64,000 nt of DNA. It comes from Konateibacter massiliensis (GTDB taxonomy: Bacteria > Bacillota > Clostridia > Lachnospirales > Lachnospiraceae). Shown here piece by piece: positions 44,752-53,831 of the stretch. The notes below the pieces were generated by a model. The model was not told the origin of the DNA and made no database searches. It worked only from the letters and a program-made list of their open reading frames with translations. Made by a program: the position numbers and the translations under genes. Position 1 is the first letter of the stretch. Each line of letters opens with the position of its first letter. The stretch is taken from NCBI RefSeq assembly GCF_900184995.1, contig NZ_LT860099.1, positions 1,266,269-1,330,268 of the forward strand. The letters run 5' to 3'.

Positions 44752-45711
44752 TTACCAAATTGATGTTTCATTGAATTTACGGCTGAATGAATTTGATATA
44801 CTTACAATCGTAAATCCGACTAAAGAGTTGAACAAACCAACGGCTGTCGCGTAGCTGAAGTTTTTATTTTCAATACCCTGTCTGTATACATAGGTTGAAA
44901 TAACGTCTGCCGTATCATAAACGGAAGGATTATACATCAGGTATACTTTTTCAAAGCCAACACTCAATAAGCTTCCCAAGGACATGATAAGCAGCAGAAT
45001 AATCGTAGGCTTAATCATCGGCAGTACGAGATGCCATATCTGCTCTCTCTTGTTTGCACCGTCAACTCTCATCGCCTCGTAAAGATCAGGAGAAATTCCC
45101 ATAATCGCTGCCACGAATATAATAGAGTTAAAACCGAAGGTCTGCCATGAACCGGAAGCTACATACAAGGTTCTGAACCAGCTTGGTGTATTCATAAAAT
45201 TAATCTGCTCACCGCCCAGCTTTACAATAATCTGGTTGATAATACCGGTGGAGGGTGATAAGAAGTTTGTCAGCATACCTACTACTACTACGGTTGAAAT
45301 AAAATATGGAAGGTAGGTAATAAGCTGGGCGCTTCTTTGTACGTGTTTATTCTTAATTTGTGTAATACAGATGGCAAATATAATCGGTATCGGGAATCCA
45401 AATATTAGAGAATAAAAGGACAGTAAAAAAGTATTCCGTATCAGCTGCCATGCAAATGCCGAGGTAAAGAACTGATAAAACCATTTCAGCCCCACCCAGT
45501 CTCCTGTATAAATTCCAAGCAAGCCCTGCCCCGGTTTAAAATCCTGAAAGGACATTACAAGACCTGTCATTGGTAAGTAGCAAAATAATAAGTAATAAAT
45601 TGCTACCGGAAGAAACATAAGAAGCAGATACTTATCTCTCTTTACATTCTTTTTTAATAACTGTCGTTTTTCTGCTTTTGACAGTTTTACAACATTGCTT
45701 TTTTTTAACAT
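44752..45711 (-). CDS. Carbohydrate ABC transporter permease (LplB type)
   Basis: A 319-residue permease with a basic N-terminus (about 1-30), then six helices starting YLLLMFLPVAIYYLLFCYLPM. The EAA loop is PDLYEAMRVDGANKREQIWHLVLPMIKPTI (about 205-234), and the C-terminal RKFNETSIW is typical of LplB. First gene of the transporter operon. The start is taken as ATG 45711, downstream of AAGGAG; an ATG at 45735 contains that site. A shared operator-like repeat and a TACAAT -10 lie about 100 bases upstream. Confidence 0.93.
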   Translation of the reverse strand: MLKKSNVVKLSKAEKRQLLKKNVKRDKYLLLMFLPVAIYYLLFCYLPMTGLVMSFQDFKPGQGLLGIYTGDWVGLKWFYQFFTSAFAWQLIRNTFLLSFYSLIFGFPIPIIFAICITQIKNKHVQRSAQLITYLPYFISTVVVVGMLTNFLSPSTGIINQIIVKLGGEQINFMNTPSWFRTLYVASGSWQTFGFNSIIFVAAIMGISPDLYEAMRVDGANKREQIWHLVLPMIKPTIILLLIMSLGSLLSVGFEKVYLMYNPSVYDTADVISTYVYRQGIENKNFSYATAVGLFNSLVGFTIVSISNSFSRKFNETSIW

Positions 45712-45811
45712 TCTTTTCTTATCACTCCTTGTCATATTTCAGGACTATCAAAATGCTGTTTCGTTTTCGTCTTGTGCACTTTGTCCTAATCCTTCCCAAA
45801 TCCGTGACTTT

Positions 45812-45866
45812 ATTGTACTACTTGCACATTTATTAAAAAAGGTTCACTTTTTTCTATGGTTCATTT
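45812..45866 (-). promoter_or_regulatory. Candidate regulated promoter of the pectic oligosaccharide transporter operon
   Basis: On the minus strand two ATGAAC/GTGAAC direct repeats (plus-strand GTTCA at 45842-45846 and 45859-45863, 17 bases apart) are embedded in an A-rich spacer. They lie 24 bases upstream of a TACAAT -10 (45812-45817). No -35 hexamer is recognisable, fitting an activator-dependent promoter. The same arrangement recurs upstream of the GH105 gene. Confidence 0.6.
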
Positions 45867-45903
45867 CGGGAAACAGCACTATTACTGGGCTTTTAACGCA
45901 AAA

Positions 45904-45955
45904 AAAGACTGAAAAGAATGCTTCATTTTTTACCAAGCTAATTCTTTCAGTCTTT
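45904..45955 (-). terminator. Terminator of the pectinase-regulator operon
   Basis: AAAGACTGAAAAGAAT / ATTCTTTCAGTCTTT (one bulged A) forms a 15-bp stem, followed on the minus strand by TTTTTTTGCG. It lies 21 bases past the regulator stop. Confidence 0.85.
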
Positions 45956-45975
45956 CTTGAACTCTTTATGATTTA

Positions 45976-48159
45976 CTATTTACGATAGTCACTCGGGTTC
46001 ATTCCCATTATGGATTTGAAGTTTCTTCGGAAGGTCAGCATGTTACTGTAGCCACTCATTCCTGCTATCTGCTCCAACGAGAAATCGGTTGTCTGAAGCA
46101 GATGACTTGCATATTCAATTCTTTTGTCCTGAATATATTGCAAGTAGGTTGAACCTAAATAATTCTTGCACATCAATGAAATATATTTGTTGCTCACACC
46201 AAATAATTCGCCAATATGCGCAAGAGAGATATCTGCATTTTTGAAATTTTGGTTGATATAGTCAATGATGTCTTGGTTCAATTTCTCTATATCCTGATTC
46301 GGTGTCACCAAATCTTCAAGCTGATTGCAGATCGTCTCGTAAATTACATAATAATAGCGGAAAATTTCTTCCAACGTCACATTGCTTTCCATCTTGTCAA
46401 TCTGAATCTGCGTTGTGCTAAGGGATGTATTTGTCTTTAAGGCATTTAACGTGACAATATGAAGTTCATCCACCAAAAGCCTGATGGTTCTTGGCGAGGA
46501 GTCATATTTGTCCATATTGTTTTTGTATATTTCATCCAGAAAATCCCGTAAATCTGCAAGATTTCTGTCCTTTAATGCCTTTGCAACACGCCTTGTTGCC
46601 TCCTTCGGAAAATAGTATTCCTTTTTGTCCTGAGTATAAGAATTTTCATAAAAATAAATGGCATTTCTGCCGCCTGTCAGCATATTATCCAAGGCATCCA
46701 TCGCCTCCTGACAAGCTGCTTTCAGCGCATTCATATTGTCCTGAATTTTGCTGACACCAAACGTAATCATAAAACTCTCATCATCAATTTCTTTTAAAAT
46801 TGCGTTGTGAAGCAGGAATATTTTGTTTTCCAATTCCTCCTCTTCTTCACTGTTTATAATGAGGAACAAATTCTTGCTGTCCTTAATATAGCAAAGTATT
46901 TGCGTTTCCTCTGTTGATAGATTTGCGCAAACATTTTGAATAATATCAACAATATCCACATAATGGATATCTCTGATCTGGTTTTCTCCCTGATAATCAA
47001 TATTTGCAAGTATTAGCTCAAAATACGGTTTCTTCAAGTCAATAAAGTTATTGTCACTTAAAATCTCGAGCCGCTCCTGCTCCATATTGCCGTTTAGGAT
47101 ACCATGAAGCATTCCCTGCCTTGCATAAGGAGAAATGGTGACCATCTTCTCACGATAACCGTTTCTCTCACCGATTAAATTTTGAATCTCATCAATAATC
47201 TGGTCAAACTCATCGCCTTCTGTTCTGGAAGGCGGCATGATACTTACGATATTGTTAATCGGGGAATAGTACCGTTTTGACATCGTATAAGCAGAGAAAA
47301 TAAATATCATACTGGTGATAATGATAAAGCCTATTCCGATATAGACGGAAGGCTCAATTCCCATTTTAAATTCATCCTTGCTGATATAAATATTATAAAC
47401 CAGATTTCTGTCTACATCGGAATTGCTGGAAAATAAAACCCCTCCCTCGTCACCTGACCGGATGATATCATTTCCCCCATACTAGATAGACATCCCCATC
47501 CGCTCGCTTACAATGTCCTCAAGCTTTACATCCAAGCTCTTTTTATTGAACATAACAAGGATTGTTCCGTTGACAACTCCGCTGCTGGACGAATAGTGAT
47601 AATCATCGCCATAGATAATGCTTTCCTTGTTGAATAGGATATCCGAAATTTCTTTCATCTTCAAAAGCTCGCCTACCGTCGTGATGCCGTTGTAAGGCTC
47701 TGCATAGCCCGAAATCATATAATTTTCCTTCAGCGGAACAACTAAGCCGCCTGCATACGCCTTGTTATAGCCGTTAAACAAAACAATCACATTGATAATA
47801 TCCAGATTATTGCCAAGCTTCTTCATCTTCGTAAGCTCTCCGAGGCTTTTGTAAAGCAAATAGGAGTCAATGCTTTTTCCTTCCACGACTCCATTTAAGT
47901 ACATCTGTCTTATCGTCTCCGAACCGTTCACACTTGCCATGATATTGTTTGCACTTAGTACCTGCAAATCCATTGATTTTGCCAGTGCCTCTGCCTTTAG
48001 GTTGTATTCTTGATTTTTCTTACTGCGAAATTCCGTAACTGCATTATAAATAATAAAACCTGAGAATGCCACGAAAAATAAGCTGATAATAATCAGATAC
48101 GACATAAATAATTTCACAAACAATTTACTCTTGAAATGATTTAGGTTCTTTTTTTTCAC
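45976..48159 (-). pseudogene. YesN-type AraC-family regulator interrupted by one in-frame amber codon
   Basis: The reading frame from GTG 48159 (AGGAG upstream) to the stop at 45976 is continuous for 727 codons except for TAG at codon 226 (47482-47484). The first part (225 aa) has a membrane helix (about 16-38) and most of a cache-like outside domain. After the amber the same frame resumes YGGNDIIRSGDEGG, a second helix (around IGIGFIIITSMIFIFS), a linker, and a C-terminal AraC-type HTH (ISLAHIGELFGVSNKYISLMCKNYLG... GMSGYSNMLTFRRNF). This is the standard two-helix plus cache plus AraC layout of oligosaccharide-sensing regulators. The distal part could restart at ATG 47364, with AAGGA about 10 bases upstream. 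Confidence 0.9.
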
Positions 48160-48173
48160 AATAAACTCCTAAC

Positions 48174-49151
48174 TTAATTGGGCAGCACCCAGCCTCCCAA
48201 AATATTTTCAATTTTATATTTTTCTGCTTCGCTCTTTGTTAATTTTTTCACCCACTCCGGTCTGTGCTTCATATCAGCGCCTGCCCCTGTGTTGTTATAC
48301 TCCGCAAACTCAGCAGTCTCTCTCGCATGTGTTTTATCCCAGTCATGCCAGCCCTCATCCTTGATATGGGCTCCTATCTCGCTGTTCATGATTGTAACCT
48401 TGGCATAGTCTCTCCAAGGTCTTCCAAGATAAACCGTTTTCGGCTCACAATCGCTTGTAAATTTGCAGTTGTCAAACACATAGCCCGGTACTTCCGGCAA
48501 GGTAGAAGGTGCAGTGACATAGCCGTTTATCTCTTGTCCTAAATTGTTTGAGAAAATCTCACAGCCCTCAAAATACGCCGTGGCACCTCCAAAAATAAAA
48601 TCAACATCACCGCAGATAAAGCAGTTTTTGTAATAATGTCTGCCGTGCTTTCTCGGCTCAAATTCTTTCGGTCCTCTAAAACCGTTCTTCTCAAACGGTG
48701 TAATCGGAAGCGGGGCCGTAAACAGCGTATCCTGTCCGCCTAAGAACCGGCAGTCCTCAAACATCATTCTGTCCCCATCCACATAGAGCGCCAACGCCTG
48801 TCCTACCTGCACACCCGGACCTGAACTGTTCTCAAAGGTAATGTTTCTTGCCGTGAAATCGTCTCCATCTATAAATAAGGTCGGGGTACGAAATGTTCCT
48901 CTTTTTTCCCCATCCTCCAATATCTGTTTTGCGTAATCGTCAAAGGTGAGAATCGTCTCAGACGCTCCCTCTCCCTCCAAGGTCACAAAGTCCTGCTTGA
49001 TAATGCATTTTTCCTTGTAAATCCCCTTGTCAAGGCGGATTGTAACAGGCTTTCCCCTGTAGCTTTTTGCCGCACAAATCGCTTCTTCCAATGTCTGATA
49101 GCTGTTTTCTTTTACTTTCGATACTTGCAAAATAATCTGATTTTCACTCAT
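48174..49151 (-). CDS. Pectinesterase, CE8 family (no signal peptide)
   Basis: A 325-residue right-handed beta-helix enzyme that removes methyl esters from galacturonan. CE8 catalytic landmarks are ALYVDGDRMMFEDCRFLGGQDTLF, VDFIFGGATAYFEGCEI (aspartate pair region, about 185-200) and VYLGRPWRDYAKV (about 242-254). The N-terminus (MSENQIILQVSKVKENSYQT) has no signal peptide, so it should act in the cytoplasm on imported oligosaccharides. It lies between the GH28 gene and the interrupted regulator, four to 15 bases apart. Confidence 0.95.
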   Translation of the reverse strand: MSENQIILQVSKVKENSYQTLEEAICAAKSYRGKPVTIRLDKGIYKEKCIIKQDFVTLEGEGASETILTFDDYAKQILEDGEKRGTFRTPTLFIDGDDFTARNITFENSSGPGVQVGQALALYVDGDRMMFEDCRFLGGQDTLFTAPLPITPFEKNGFRGPKEFEPRKHGRHYYKNCFICGDVDFIFGGATAYFEGCEIFSNNLGQEINGYVTAPSTLPEVPGYVFDNCKFTSDCEPKTVYLGRPWRDYAKVTIMNSEIGAHIKDEGWHDWDKTHARETAEFAEYNNTGAGADMKHRPEWVKKLTKSEAEKYKIENILGGWVLPN

Positions 49152-49154
49152 CTC

Positions 49155-50708
49155 TTACTCCTTTTTATATCTGTCTACATGTTCTACCTGAAACGGCTCA
49201 CCATCACAGCCTTCTATGATAACATTTTTCACCTCAAGCTGCTCTATGTTATTGGCATACAAACCAAGTCTTGAAACAGGCTCTAACTCTTCCATCATCG
49301 CCGGATATCCCGCCTGCGCATTTTTCGCATAGGTAACCTCAATATTTTCAAGACTTACCTGCCTTATTTTTTGCTCCGGCAATCCATATAAGAAAAATGC
49401 GGCAAAATGGCAGTTGTACGCCTTGATATTTTTAAAGATGAGGGAGCGTATTTCGGGTGTCCGCTCATCAATGGGCTGTTTTTCCTTTGTCCTGACATAC
49501 CACGTACGTCCATCTGGGTCGCAGAAATAAAAGTTATTGATAACAAACGGAGTTTTCACCTCGTCCATCTCAATGTCTTCAAATACAATGTTATCCAGAA
49601 TGGCATCTTTTCCCCTGCCTCTTCTCGTCTTAATGCGAAGTCCTCTGTCTGTATCAAAGAACACACAATCCTTCACGAGCAAATTTTTGACGCCGCCAGC
49701 CATCTCGCTGCCGATTGTCACCGCACCATGCCCTCTCTCCATAAAACAGTTTTGTATGAGCATGTTTTCACAAGGTGTTTTAAACTTGGCACCCATATAT
49801 ATTTTTCCTGATTTGATGGCAATGCAGTCATCTCCCACTGTAAAATGTACGCCAATGATATCCACATTTTTGCAGGATTCCGGGTCCATACCGTCTGTAT
49901 TCGGTGAATTAGCAGGGTTTTGTATTTTTAAGTCAATAAATTTGAGGTTATCTGAAAAATATGGGTGAAGCGTCCATGAAGGACTGTTTTTTATCGTAAT
50001 GCCCTGTACCACCACATTTTCACAGTGGTTTAAAAACAACATTTTCGGACGAAACGGCATTCCCTTTTCTCGTTTGTAGCTCCACCAGTTGTCAACGCTG
50101 CCGTTCCCGTCCAGGGTTCCTTCTCCGGTAATTGTTACATTCTTTACATAAATACCGTTTAAGATACTTGCATAGGTAGGAAGCGGATTTCCCTCCCAGC
50201 TTCCCAGATTGTAATCCTCAGTCTCATCATAACTTTCAATGGTTCCCGGAATAATTGAAAATTTCTCTTTTTCGGTAAATGCGGACAAAACAGCATCTTT
50301 ACCAAGCTCTATGTTCAAATCGTCCTTTAAAAAGAGGGAAGTTATCTTGTAGATTCCTTTTCCGATATATACTCTTCCGCCTTTTGGACAGCAGTTGATT
50401 GCCGTCTGGATAAAACTGGTGTCATCCTGAATTCCGTCACCTTTTGCCCCGAATTTTTCAACCTCTAATGTAACATATTCTTTCTGTGTATGGAAGCTAA
50501 TTTTCTCAATTTCTCCGCCTGATTTTATCTCAAACAGATATTTTGTATCTGGCTTTAAGTCTGAAACCGACTGAACCGCCTTGCTGCTTTCTATGTAAAA
50601 CTCGCCGTTTATAAACAGCTCATATGGCTGCTTCGTTTTAAATCTGCCTGCACCTGTCAGTTCAAAAACCGCGGTTCTGGCATTAAAAAAGATTAATTCA
50701 GCATTCAT
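49155..50708 (-). CDS. GH28 polygalacturonase (cytoplasmic)
   Basis: A 517-residue enzyme. An N-terminal fibronectin-like beta domain (about 1-78) precedes the pectate-lyase-fold GH28 domain. Catalytic signatures are SPNTDGMDPESCKNVDI, VGDDCIAIKSG, ERGHGAVTIGSEMAGGV and RGLRIKTRRGRG (about 270-385). VEKFGAKGDGIQDDTSFIQTAI marks the start of the helix. No signal peptide, suggesting an exo-acting enzyme on imported oligogalacturonides. It is five bases after GH105 and three bases before CE8, clearly one operon. Confidence 0.96.
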   Translation of the reverse strand: MNAELIFFNARTAVFELTGAGRFKTKQPYELFINGEFYIESSKAVQSVSDLKPDTKYLFEIKSGGEIEKISFHTQKEYVTLEVEKFGAKGDGIQDDTSFIQTAINCCPKGGRVYIGKGIYKITSLFLKDDLNIELGKDAVLSAFTEKEKFSIIPGTIESYDETEDYNLGSWEGNPLPTYASILNGIYVKNVTITGEGTLDGNGSVDNWWSYKREKGMPFRPKMLFLNHCENVVVQGITIKNSPSWTLHPYFSDNLKFIDLKIQNPANSPNTDGMDPESCKNVDIIGVHFTVGDDCIAIKSGKIYMGAKFKTPCENMLIQNCFMERGHGAVTIGSEMAGGVKNLLVKDCVFFDTDRGLRIKTRRGRGKDAILDNIVFEDIEMDEVKTPFVINNFYFCDPDGRTWYVRTKEKQPIDERTPEIRSLIFKNIKAYNCHFAAFFLYGLPEQKIRQVSLENIEVTYAKNAQAGYPAMMEELEPVSRLGLYANNIEQLEVKNVIIEGCDGEPFQVEHVDRYKKE

Positions 50709-50713
50709 ATTCT

Positions 50714-51817
50714 CTACCTGTCTCCTTTCAAATATTCGCTGTACAAAAGCATAAGCGCACCTGCCGCCTTGTGATCGTCATCGACAATCGGCTCAGATAG
50801 GTAATATGCAATGCTTCCGTCTCGTTCTTCGTTTGGCCCAAGTCCTGCTACTGAGCAGACCCCCGTTAAGTGAAGCTCGCCGTCTCGCTCCTCCAGCCTG
50901 TTTTCAATCAGGGAAGCTAAAATTTCCTCTGCCCTGTACTTATATTTTTCCGACAACAATGCCCCTAATCGACAGCCCTTTAATACCGCATAGGCGATCA
51001 TGATACTGCCGGAGGTTTCCAGATAATTTCCCTCTTGATTTGGCAGGTCAATCAACTGGTAAAAGAGCTTTGTTTCTTCATCCTGATATGGCAGAATACC
51101 TTTTACCGCTTCTTTTAAGAGGTCTTGTAACATTCTGTAATGCTCGTAAATTTGGTCGGAAGCACTGTCGTAGGTATCAACCAGTGCCATGAGGTACCAG
51201 CCCATCGAACGCAGCCAGAAATTCGGGGAACAGCCTGTCTCCTTATCTGCCCAGATTCTTGTTCTTGTTTCATCGTAGCCATGATAATAGAGCTTTTTTT
51301 CTTCCTGAAACAGGTGTTTTCTTACATTTTTAAACTGCCCTGTGATATCAGCATAATGCTCCTGCTTGTTGTAGCGTGTCTCATATTCCATATAAAACGG
51401 CTGTGCCATAAATAAGCCATCCAGCCATACCTGATTCGGATAGATGTTTTTATGCCAGAAGTTTCCTTCCTTTGTTCTCGGCTGCACTCTTACCTGTTTT
51501 TCCATAATGGTCTCAATTGCACGTCTGTATTTCTCCTCACCGGTCTCATCATATAAAAAGAACAGTATTTTTCCCGAGTTGATATTGTCCAGATTGAATG
51601 CCTCAAACCGATAACCCAAAATCTCACCCTCCTCCGTGATAAAAGGGGCAACATTCCTTGTCACAAAATCCAAATAAAATTTATCCTTCGTCGCTTCATA
51701 CAATGCTTTTGCACCTAGTAACACACAGCCGTCCTCGTAGCATAATTCATTTTCACGATACCGTTTATGATGCGATAAATAATCTCTGATATAGCAATCT
51801 AACTTTTCCGTATTCAT
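50714..51817 (-). CDS. GH105 unsaturated galacturonyl/rhamnogalacturonyl hydrolase
   Basis: A 367-residue (alpha/alpha)6-barrel enzyme of the YteR/YesR type. The catalytic aspartate is in YPNQVWLDGLFMAQPF (about 125-140), with supporting WADKETGCSPNFWLRSMGWYLMALVD and ETSGSIMIAYAVLKG. It hydrolyses unsaturated uronic acids from the non-reducing end of lyase-generated oligosaccharides. No signal peptide. Start 51817 has GGAGG 11 bases upstream. It heads the pectinase operon, behind a promoter with paired GTTCA repeats. Confidence 0.95.
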   Translation of the reverse strand: MNTEKLDCYIRDYLSHHKRYRENELCYEDGCVLLGAKALYEATKDKFYLDFVTRNVAPFITEEGEILGYRFEAFNLDNINSGKILFFLYDETGEEKYRRAIETIMEKQVRVQPRTKEGNFWHKNIYPNQVWLDGLFMAQPFYMEYETRYNKQEHYADITGQFKNVRKHLFQEEKKLYYHGYDETRTRIWADKETGCSPNFWLRSMGWYLMALVDTYDSASDQIYEHYRMLQDLLKEAVKGILPYQDEETKLFYQLIDLPNQEGNYLETSGSIMIAYAVLKGCRLGALLSEKYKYRAEEILASLIENRLEERDGELHLTGVCSVAGLGPNEERDGSIAYYLSEPIVDDDHKAAGALMLLYSEYLKGDR

Positions 51818-51850
51818 ATGTATTTTTTCCTCCGTCGTTGTTGTACCACC

Positions 51851-51904
51851 ATTATACATTTTGTCAACAAAAAGGAAAGGTTCATTTTTTTCTTAGTTCA
51901 TTTT
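51851..51904 (-). promoter_or_regulatory. Candidate regulated promoter of the pectinase operon
   Basis: Minus-strand TATAAT (51851-51856) lies 22 bases from the first of two direct repeats (plus-strand GGTTCAT 51879-51885 and AGTTCATTTT 51895-51904; GTTCA to GTTCA 16 bases). The intervening T-rich spacer TTTTTTTCTT is nearly the same as at 45842-45866. No good -35 is present at the right spacing, consistent with activation by an AraC-type protein. Confidence 0.65.
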
Positions 51905-51944
51905 ATCCAAAACAGAGGGTGATTTATTAGGTTTTAAGCGTCAA

Positions 51945-51973
51945 AAAGTCGAACCTGTGAAAAGTTCGACTTT
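51945..51973 (-). terminator. proB terminator
   Basis: AAAGTCGAAC / GTTCGACTTT, ten perfect pairs and a nine-base loop, followed on the minus strand by TTGACGC after TTTTT; 48 bases past the proB stop. Confidence 0.75.
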
Positions 51974-52021
51974 CTAATTATAACGTTTGATGAAGCATCT
52001 TGACTCTGTGACTGCGCAACA

Positions 52022-52822
52022 CTAGTTTCCCCCTCCGACAAACAGCGTCCCAACGCTGCCTCCCCTTATCACCTCATACAAAGCAGCAGGGTTTTTACCG
52101 TTTGCAATAATTGTGTCAATTCCTTGAAGGTTTGCAAGCTTTGCCGCTTTCAGCTTTGTTTTCATGCCACCTGTTCCTCGCCTTGAACCTACGCCTCCTG
52201 CCAAAGACTCTACCTCTTCATCTATCTTGGTGACACGCTCTATCCGCTTTGCATTTGGATAGAGGCGGGGATCATGGTCGTAAAAACCGTCGATATCGGA
52301 TAATATTACCAGCCTTCTTGCCCTGCACAGTACGGCAACCACGGCAGACAGCATATCGTTGTCGCCAAATAGCCTGTCCTCTGACTCAATTTCTGTGTAA
52401 CTGACCGAATCATTTTCATTGACGACTGGGATAATTCCCATCTCAAGCAAGGCATCAAAGGTGTTGATGAGGTTTTCTTTCTTTTCCTCAATTTCCATAT
52501 CCTCGGCGTTTAACAGGATTTGTGCCGTTATTTTATCGTAATCACTAAAAAATTTATTATACAAATGCATAATCCTGCATTGTCCTACTGCCGCGGCAGC
52601 CTGCTTTAGGCGCATACCCGAAGGACGCGTTTTCATTTTTAGCTTGTTCGTGCCCACTGCAATTGCACCAGAGGATACTAATATTATTTCATACCCCATA
52701 TTTTGAATATCCGCCAGTACGCAGGCGATTTGGTCAAAAGCCCGCAGATTATTTTGTCCCGTTTCATTTGTCAGCGTGGACGTTCCCACCTTGACAACCA
52801 TTCTGTTTTGAATTAACTGCAT
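52022..52822 (-). CDS. proB: Glutamate 5-kinase (short form without PUA domain)
   Basis: A 266-residue amino-acid kinase catalysing the first step of proline synthesis. Motifs are MVVKVGTSTLTNETG, ILVSSGAIAVGTNKL (about 49-63), PVVNENDSV, DNDMLSAVVA and the lysine-rich GTGGMKTKLKAAKLA. It ends soon after the kinase fold, lacking the C-terminal PUA domain present in enterobacterial ProB; short forms are known. The start at 52822 has AAGGAAAGG upstream. No proA lies downstream. It is divergent from the LysR gene. Confidence 0.94.
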   Translation of the reverse strand: MQLIQNRMVVKVGTSTLTNETGQNNLRAFDQIACVLADIQNMGYEIILVSSGAIAVGTNKLKMKTRPSGMRLKQAAAAVGQCRIMHLYNKFFSDYDKITAQILLNAEDMEIEEKKENLINTFDALLEMGIIPVVNENDSVSYTEIESEDRLFGDNDMLSAVVAVLCRARRLVILSDIDGFYDHDPRLYPNAKRIERVTKIDEEVESLAGGVGSRRGTGGMKTKLKAAKLANLQGIDTIIANGKNPAALYEVIRGGSVGTLFVGGGN

Positions 52823-52942
52823 ATTTTTCAGCCCTTTCCTTGAAAATTCTACGGGCATAGTGTATCATAATTTTATCGATTATAAAAACAAATGTTTATC
52901 ATGAATAACATGACAAAACCGAATGAAACAGGTGAACCTACT

Positions 52943-53818
52943 ATGGATACGAATATTCAAAAATATATGGCATTTGTCAAAACCGTTGAATATGGAAGTT
53001 TTACTAAAGCTGCTGAAATATTGAACTACTCTCAGTCGGGCATCAGCCGTATGATTAACGATTTAGAAAAGGAATGGGGCATTTCCCTTTTGGAACGTGG
53101 ACGCTCCGGTGTCCGTCTGACTTCCGATGGCTTAACGCTACTCCCCTATGCCAAAAGCATGTGCAGCGAATATCAAAAGCTTCAGACACAAGTTGACGAG
53201 CTGAACGGCTTACAGTCAGGGCTTATCCGCATCGGAACCTTTTCAAGCGTGGCAACCCATTGGCTGCCAAATATCATCAGAGAATTCCAAAAGGACTATC
53301 CTAATATTGACTATGAGCTGCTGCTCGGTGATTACGCTGAAATAGAAAGCTGGATTTTGGAGGGGCGGGTTGACTGCGGTTTTACTCGCCTCCCTACCCT
53401 TCCGGAATTTGAAACTATTTTTCTGCATCAGGACAGGCTTCTTGTAATTTTACCGGAAAACCATCCGCTTACATCCTACGAAAAAATTCCGGTTATGGCT
53501 CTTTGCAACTATCCTTTTATGTTGCTGAAAAAAGGATCAAAGGCTGATATTACAGAAGTTTTTGAACAATGGAATATTTCTCTCCAAATTCATTTTACAA
53601 CTGTAGACGACTATGCCATTATGTCAATGGTGGAAAGCGGTCTTGGCATCAGTGTTTTACCTGAGCTTATTCTACAGCGTATTCCTTACCGGATTGTGAC
53701 AAAGGAATTGGAAATACCAGCTTATCGAAAAATTGGCCTCGCACTGCGAGACAAAAAGAGTACCTCTCTCGCTGTTAAAAAATTTCTAGATTATTTGAAC
53801 TATCGTTATGTGTTATGA
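52943..53818 (+). CDS. LysR family transcriptional regulator
   Basis: A 291-residue regulator. The N-terminal winged helix (about 1-60) shows FVKTVEYGSFTKAAEILNYSQSGISRMINDLEKEWG. A periplasmic-binding-type effector domain follows (about 88-288, with IRIGTFSSVATHWLPNIIREF and SMVESGLGISVLPELIL). Start 52943 has AGGTG upstream. It diverges from proB by 120 bases but nothing shows that it regulates proB. Effector unknown. The stop is 13 bases before the XRE-type gene start. Confidence 0.92.
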   Translation: MDTNIQKYMAFVKTVEYGSFTKAAEILNYSQSGISRMINDLEKEWGISLLERGRSGVRLTSDGLTLLPYAKSMCSEYQKLQTQVDELNGLQSGLIRIGTFSSVATHWLPNIIREFQKDYPNIDYELLLGDYAEIESWILEGRVDCGFTRLPTLPEFETIFLHQDRLLVILPENHPLTSYEKIPVMALCNYPFMLLKKGSKADITEVFEQWNISLQIHFTTVDDYAIMSMVESGLGISVLPELILQRIPYRIVTKELEIPAYRKIGLALRDKKSTSLAVKKFLDYLNYRYVL

Positions 53819-53831
53819 AAGGAGCTTTCTT

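Noticed and set aside
47482-47484. Amber codon read as pyrrolysine or other recoding
   Set aside because: TAG is used as an ordinary stop elsewhere in the window (for example at 1522-1524, 13605-13607 and 59079-59081), and no pyl genes or recoding stem were seen.
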